NCBI RefSeq assembly: GCF_000021645.1 | Contig: NC_011661.1 | Coordinates: forward strand, 652,723 to 716,722 | Length of the DNA: 64,000 nt | Reading direction: 5' to 3' | Origin: Dictyoglomus turgidum DSM 6724 | GTDB taxonomy: Bacteria; Dictyoglomota; Dictyoglomia; Dictyoglomales; Dictyoglomaceae | Shown here: piece after piece, positions 61,859-64,000 of the stretch | Position numbering within the stretch: position 1 is the stretch's first letter | How the letters are laid out: each line of letters opens with the position of its first letter | The notes under the pieces: model-generated | The model's database searches: none | Told to the model about the DNA's origin: nothing | The model's input: the letters and a program-made list of their open reading frames with translations, nothing else | Translations under genes and position numbers: made by a program

Positions 61859-62803
61859 ATGGATGTTGATAGATATGTAGAGTTTAAGGAAAAAGTGGTG
61901 AAAAACGTTTCAAAGGCCATAGTAGGGAAGGAAAAGATAATTGAGCTTATAGCAATATCTTTTATATGTGGAGGACACGTTTTATTAGAAGATGTGCCTG
62001 GACTTGGGAAGACTCTTATGGTAAAAGCTTTTGCTAAAACTATTGGAGGAAGTTTTAAGAGAATTCAGTTTACTCCAGACCTTCTCCCTTCAGATCTTAC
62101 AGGGATTAATTTTTATAATCAGAAAAAAGGGGAATTTGAATTTAGGCCTGGACCATTGTTTGCTAATGTTATTCTTGCTGATGAAATAAATAGGGCAACT
62201 CCAAGGACTCAAAGTAGTTTATTAGAAGCAATGGAAGAAAAGCAAGTTACTGTAGATGGAGTTACTTGGAAGCTTCCTGATCCTTTCATGGTGCTTGCAA
62301 CTCAAAATCCTGTAGAAACTTACGGAACTTTTCCTCTTCCTGAAGCAGAACTGGATAGATTTTTTATGAGAATAAAGATTGGATACCCCACGAGAGAAGA
62401 GGAAATAGAAATTATAAATAGAAATAAAAAGAGGGACATGCTTGAAGATGTGGAAAGTGTAGTAAATTTTGATGAAATAGAGTATTTAAGAAATAATTTT
62501 AGTAATGTAAAAATCTCGAGAGAAGTACTGAATTACCTTCTTGACATAGTAGAGTATACTCGAAATTCCGATACTATTCTTCTAGGAGTAAGTCCTAGAG
62601 GGAGTATTGCCCTTTTTAAGGCAAGTCAAGTTTATGCTCTCTTTAATGGTAGAGATTACGTAATACCTGAAGATATAAAGTACCTTGCTCCTTTTATACT
62701 GAATCATAGGATAATCTCTATGGGTGCATCCAGAACTAAGGATATATATGAGAATATCAATATTATTGTTGACAATGTTAAAGTCCCATTAGAGGAATTT
62801 TAA
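61859..62803 (+). CDS. MoxR-family AAA ATPase
   Basis: 314 residues. Walker A (EDVPGLGKTLMV, about 39-50), Walker B VILADEINRATP and the sensor ATQNPVETYGTFPLPEAELDRF are typical of MoxR. MoxR ATPases act as chaperones for metal- or redox-dependent complexes and usually sit next to DUF58 genes, as here. First gene of a new operon; ATG 61859 has GAGG upstream. Confidence 0.93.
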   Translation: MDVDRYVEFKEKVVKNVSKAIVGKEKIIELIAISFICGGHVLLEDVPGLGKTLMVKAFAKTIGGSFKRIQFTPDLLPSDLTGINFYNQKKGEFEFRPGPLFANVILADEINRATPRTQSSLLEAMEEKQVTVDGVTWKLPDPFMVLATQNPVETYGTFPLPEAELDRFFMRIKIGYPTREEEIEIINRNKKRDMLEDVESVVNFDEIEYLRNNFSNVKISREVLNYLLDIVEYTRNSDTILLGVSPRGSIALFKASQVYALFNGRDYVIPEDIKYLAPFILNHRIISMGASRTKDIYENINIIVDNVKVPLEEF

Positions 62804-62815
62804 GAGGAATTTTAA

Positions 62816-63955
62816 ATGGTATATCTCTTACTTTTTTTAATATTAATTGGTATTTTGTTAAACGAATTATCAAAAAGATATATCCTTGACAAGGTATACT
62901 TCAATAGAAATTTTTCGAAGAGAGTTGCTGAAATAGCAGAAGATATATATATTGAAGTAGTGGTTGAAAATAGAAAACTTATACCTGTTACGTTTCTTCA
63001 GGTTATTCAAGAACTACCCTCAGTCATTGAGTATAAATTTCAAGTAAATAAGGTGAGAACAAAGGACTTTTTATATCATACTATGACTTTTTTTCTTCTA
63101 CCTTATCAGAGAATAAAAAGAAAATACCTTGCTACTTGTACTAAAAGAGGAAGATACGTGTTTGGAAATGTAGAGCTTTGTGGAGGAGATTTTTTAGGAT
63201 TGAATTTAAAAACTAAGTCCATTTCTCTTGTTCAAGACTTAGTAGTTCTTCCTAAAAGAAAAGATCTTGAGAAAGATTTGATCCCCTATGGAAATTTTAA
63301 TGGGGATACTTCAGTAAAGAGATGGATTATAGAAGATCCTACCATGATTATCGGAGTTAAGGATTATACAGGAAGGGAGCCAGCCAAAACCATTCATTGG
63401 CCTCTTTCTTTAAAACATAACAAGATTCTCGTAAAAAATTTTGATTTTACCTATGAGAACAATGCCATGATATTTTTAAATGTGGAATGCTCTAAACCTT
63501 ACTGGATCAAAATGGATGAGAAAAGTATTGAGGAATGTATATCGGTAGCGAGAAGTGTAGGGGAGATATTTCATGAAAGAAAGATTCCTTTTGGTTTTAC
63601 TACTAACTCTTTAATCTATGGATTTTCAAGAGATGAGAATACAGTCTATCCAGGTATGGGCGATGCTCATCTTCAACTTTTCTTGGAATATTTAGGGAGG
63701 CTTTCTTATAATGTTAATGTTCCTTTTGAGGAAGTGATAAAGGCTTTTATGAGGAATAATAACTTCATGATCTCTACCTATGTAATAATTACGCCCTATC
63801 TTTTAAGGGAATATATTCCATATATCTCTGCTCTTGATACTGATTTAACGAAAGTGATATTAATAACGTATTATGATGACAATCTTAGCTTTCTTTCGCC
63901 AAAGATACTGAAATATTCCTTGAGAAGGGAGAAAAATGTGGCTTCTATATCTTGA
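62816..63955 (+). CDS. DUF58 protein (MoxR partner)
   Basis: 379 residues. An N-terminal hydrophobic anchor (VYLLLFLILIGILL) is followed by a beta-rich part and the DUF58 core with VKDYTGREPAKTIHWPLSLKHNKILVKNF (conserved IHW). This is the usual downstream partner of MoxR; the C-terminal half is vWA-like in many members. GAGGAA precedes ATG 62816. Its 3' end overlaps the next gene by 20 bases. Confidence 0.88.
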   Translation: MVYLLLFLILIGILLNELSKRYILDKVYFNRNFSKRVAEIAEDIYIEVVVENRKLIPVTFLQVIQELPSVIEYKFQVNKVRTKDFLYHTMTFFLLPYQRIKRKYLATCTKRGRYVFGNVELCGGDFLGLNLKTKSISLVQDLVVLPKRKDLEKDLIPYGNFNGDTSVKRWIIEDPTMIIGVKDYTGREPAKTIHWPLSLKHNKILVKNFDFTYENNAMIFLNVECSKPYWIKMDEKSIEECISVARSVGEIFHERKIPFGFTTNSLIYGFSRDENTVYPGMGDAHLQLFLEYLGRLSYNVNVPFEEVIKAFMRNNNFMISTYVIITPYLLREYIPYISALDTDLTKVILITYYDDNLSFLSPKILKYSLRREKNVASIS

Positions 63956-64000
63956 TTTAATAACCAGAATATCTTTTATATTTTCTCTAATTATGGCGGC
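63936..64000 (+). CDS. Start of a third gene in the MoxR operon (truncated by window end)
   Basis: ATG 63936 opens a frame that runs to the window edge without a stop (MWLLYLDLITRISFIFSLIM), preceded by GAAGGGAG. The hydrophobic start suggests a membrane protein; in many genomes a transglutaminase-like or DUF4129 membrane protein follows MoxR-DUF58. Only 21 residues are visible, so no product can be named. Confidence 0.6.
   Translation, partial: MWLLYLDLITRISFIFSLIMA

Noticed and set aside
1-64000. tRNA, rRNA, CRISPR and insertion sequences
   Set aside because: I looked for cloverleaf GTTCRA loops, direct-repeat arrays, and transposase motifs with flanking inverted repeats and saw none.

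Overview
This window is AT-rich, densely packed bacterial DNA, most probably a Dictyoglomus chromosome (D. turgidum/thermophilum type). The reasons are the saccharolytic thermophile gene set (GH94, GH130, GH31, GH57, three GH5, M42 peptidases, cellobiose 2-epimerase), the Lys/Glu/Ile-rich proteins, and an outer-membrane-type beta-barrel next to Firmicute-like regulation (a T-box, strong Shine-Dalgarno sites). The genus is inferred from family content; no database was searched. I found no tRNA, rRNA, CRISPR array or insertion sequence.

Region 1 (1-16.8 kb) is mainly intracellular oligosaccharide metabolism: the tail of one GH94 phosphorylase, a complete cellobiose phosphorylase, a GH31 alpha-glucosidase, a cellobiose 2-epimerase coupled to an MFS exporter, an unassigned barrel-like protein with a DUF123 protein and a LysE-type exporter, a CapA-like protein that lacks a canonical start codon, and a 714-residue protein joining a glycosyltransferase-like domain to a GH130 phosphorylase. 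BioY and a PspC-PspC-LiaF-like envelope cluster follow.

Region 2 (16.8-27 kb) is a beta-glucan/beta-mannan utilisation locus: a LacI-type regulator divergent from a five-gene peptide-family ABC importer and three GH5 enzymes, one secreted and two apparently cytoplasmic. Region 3 (27-38.3 kb), all on the minus strand, has a putative beta-propeller, a heterodimeric ABC exporter, and a surface starch cluster (porin-like barrel, free-standing glucodextranase-C-like domain, secreted GH57 amylopullulanase), with an XRE/ImmA regulator-protease pair upstream.

Region 4 (38.4-48.1 kb) holds three tandem M42 aminopeptidases, endonuclease III, an aldo-keto reductase, a zinc dehydrogenase, a small membrane protein, a metallophosphoesterase, a ROK repressor and mnmA. 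Region 5 (48.1-56.1 kb) is a complete trpEGDCFBA operon behind a tRNA-Trp-type T-box, followed by another zinc dehydrogenase. Region 6 (56-64 kb) holds an FchA-like protein, an alpha-oxoamine synthase, L-lactate dehydrogenase, a KaiC-like ATPase with an HTH partner, a TrmA-family RNA methyltransferase, and the start of a MoxR-DUF58 operon.

How the genes fit together: secreted GH57 and GH5 enzymes would cut starch and beta-glucans or mannans outside the cytoplasm. The porin and ABC importer would bring oligosaccharides in. Internal GH5, GH31, GH94, GH130 and the epimerase would finish degradation, partly by phosphorolysis, which saves ATP. Lactate dehydrogenase fits a fermentative life. The most notable oddities are the CapA gene with a probable AUA start, unused Shine-Dalgarno sequences near the 5' ends of two leaders that probably belong to highly expressed genes, and the glycosyltransferase-like/GH130 fusion.
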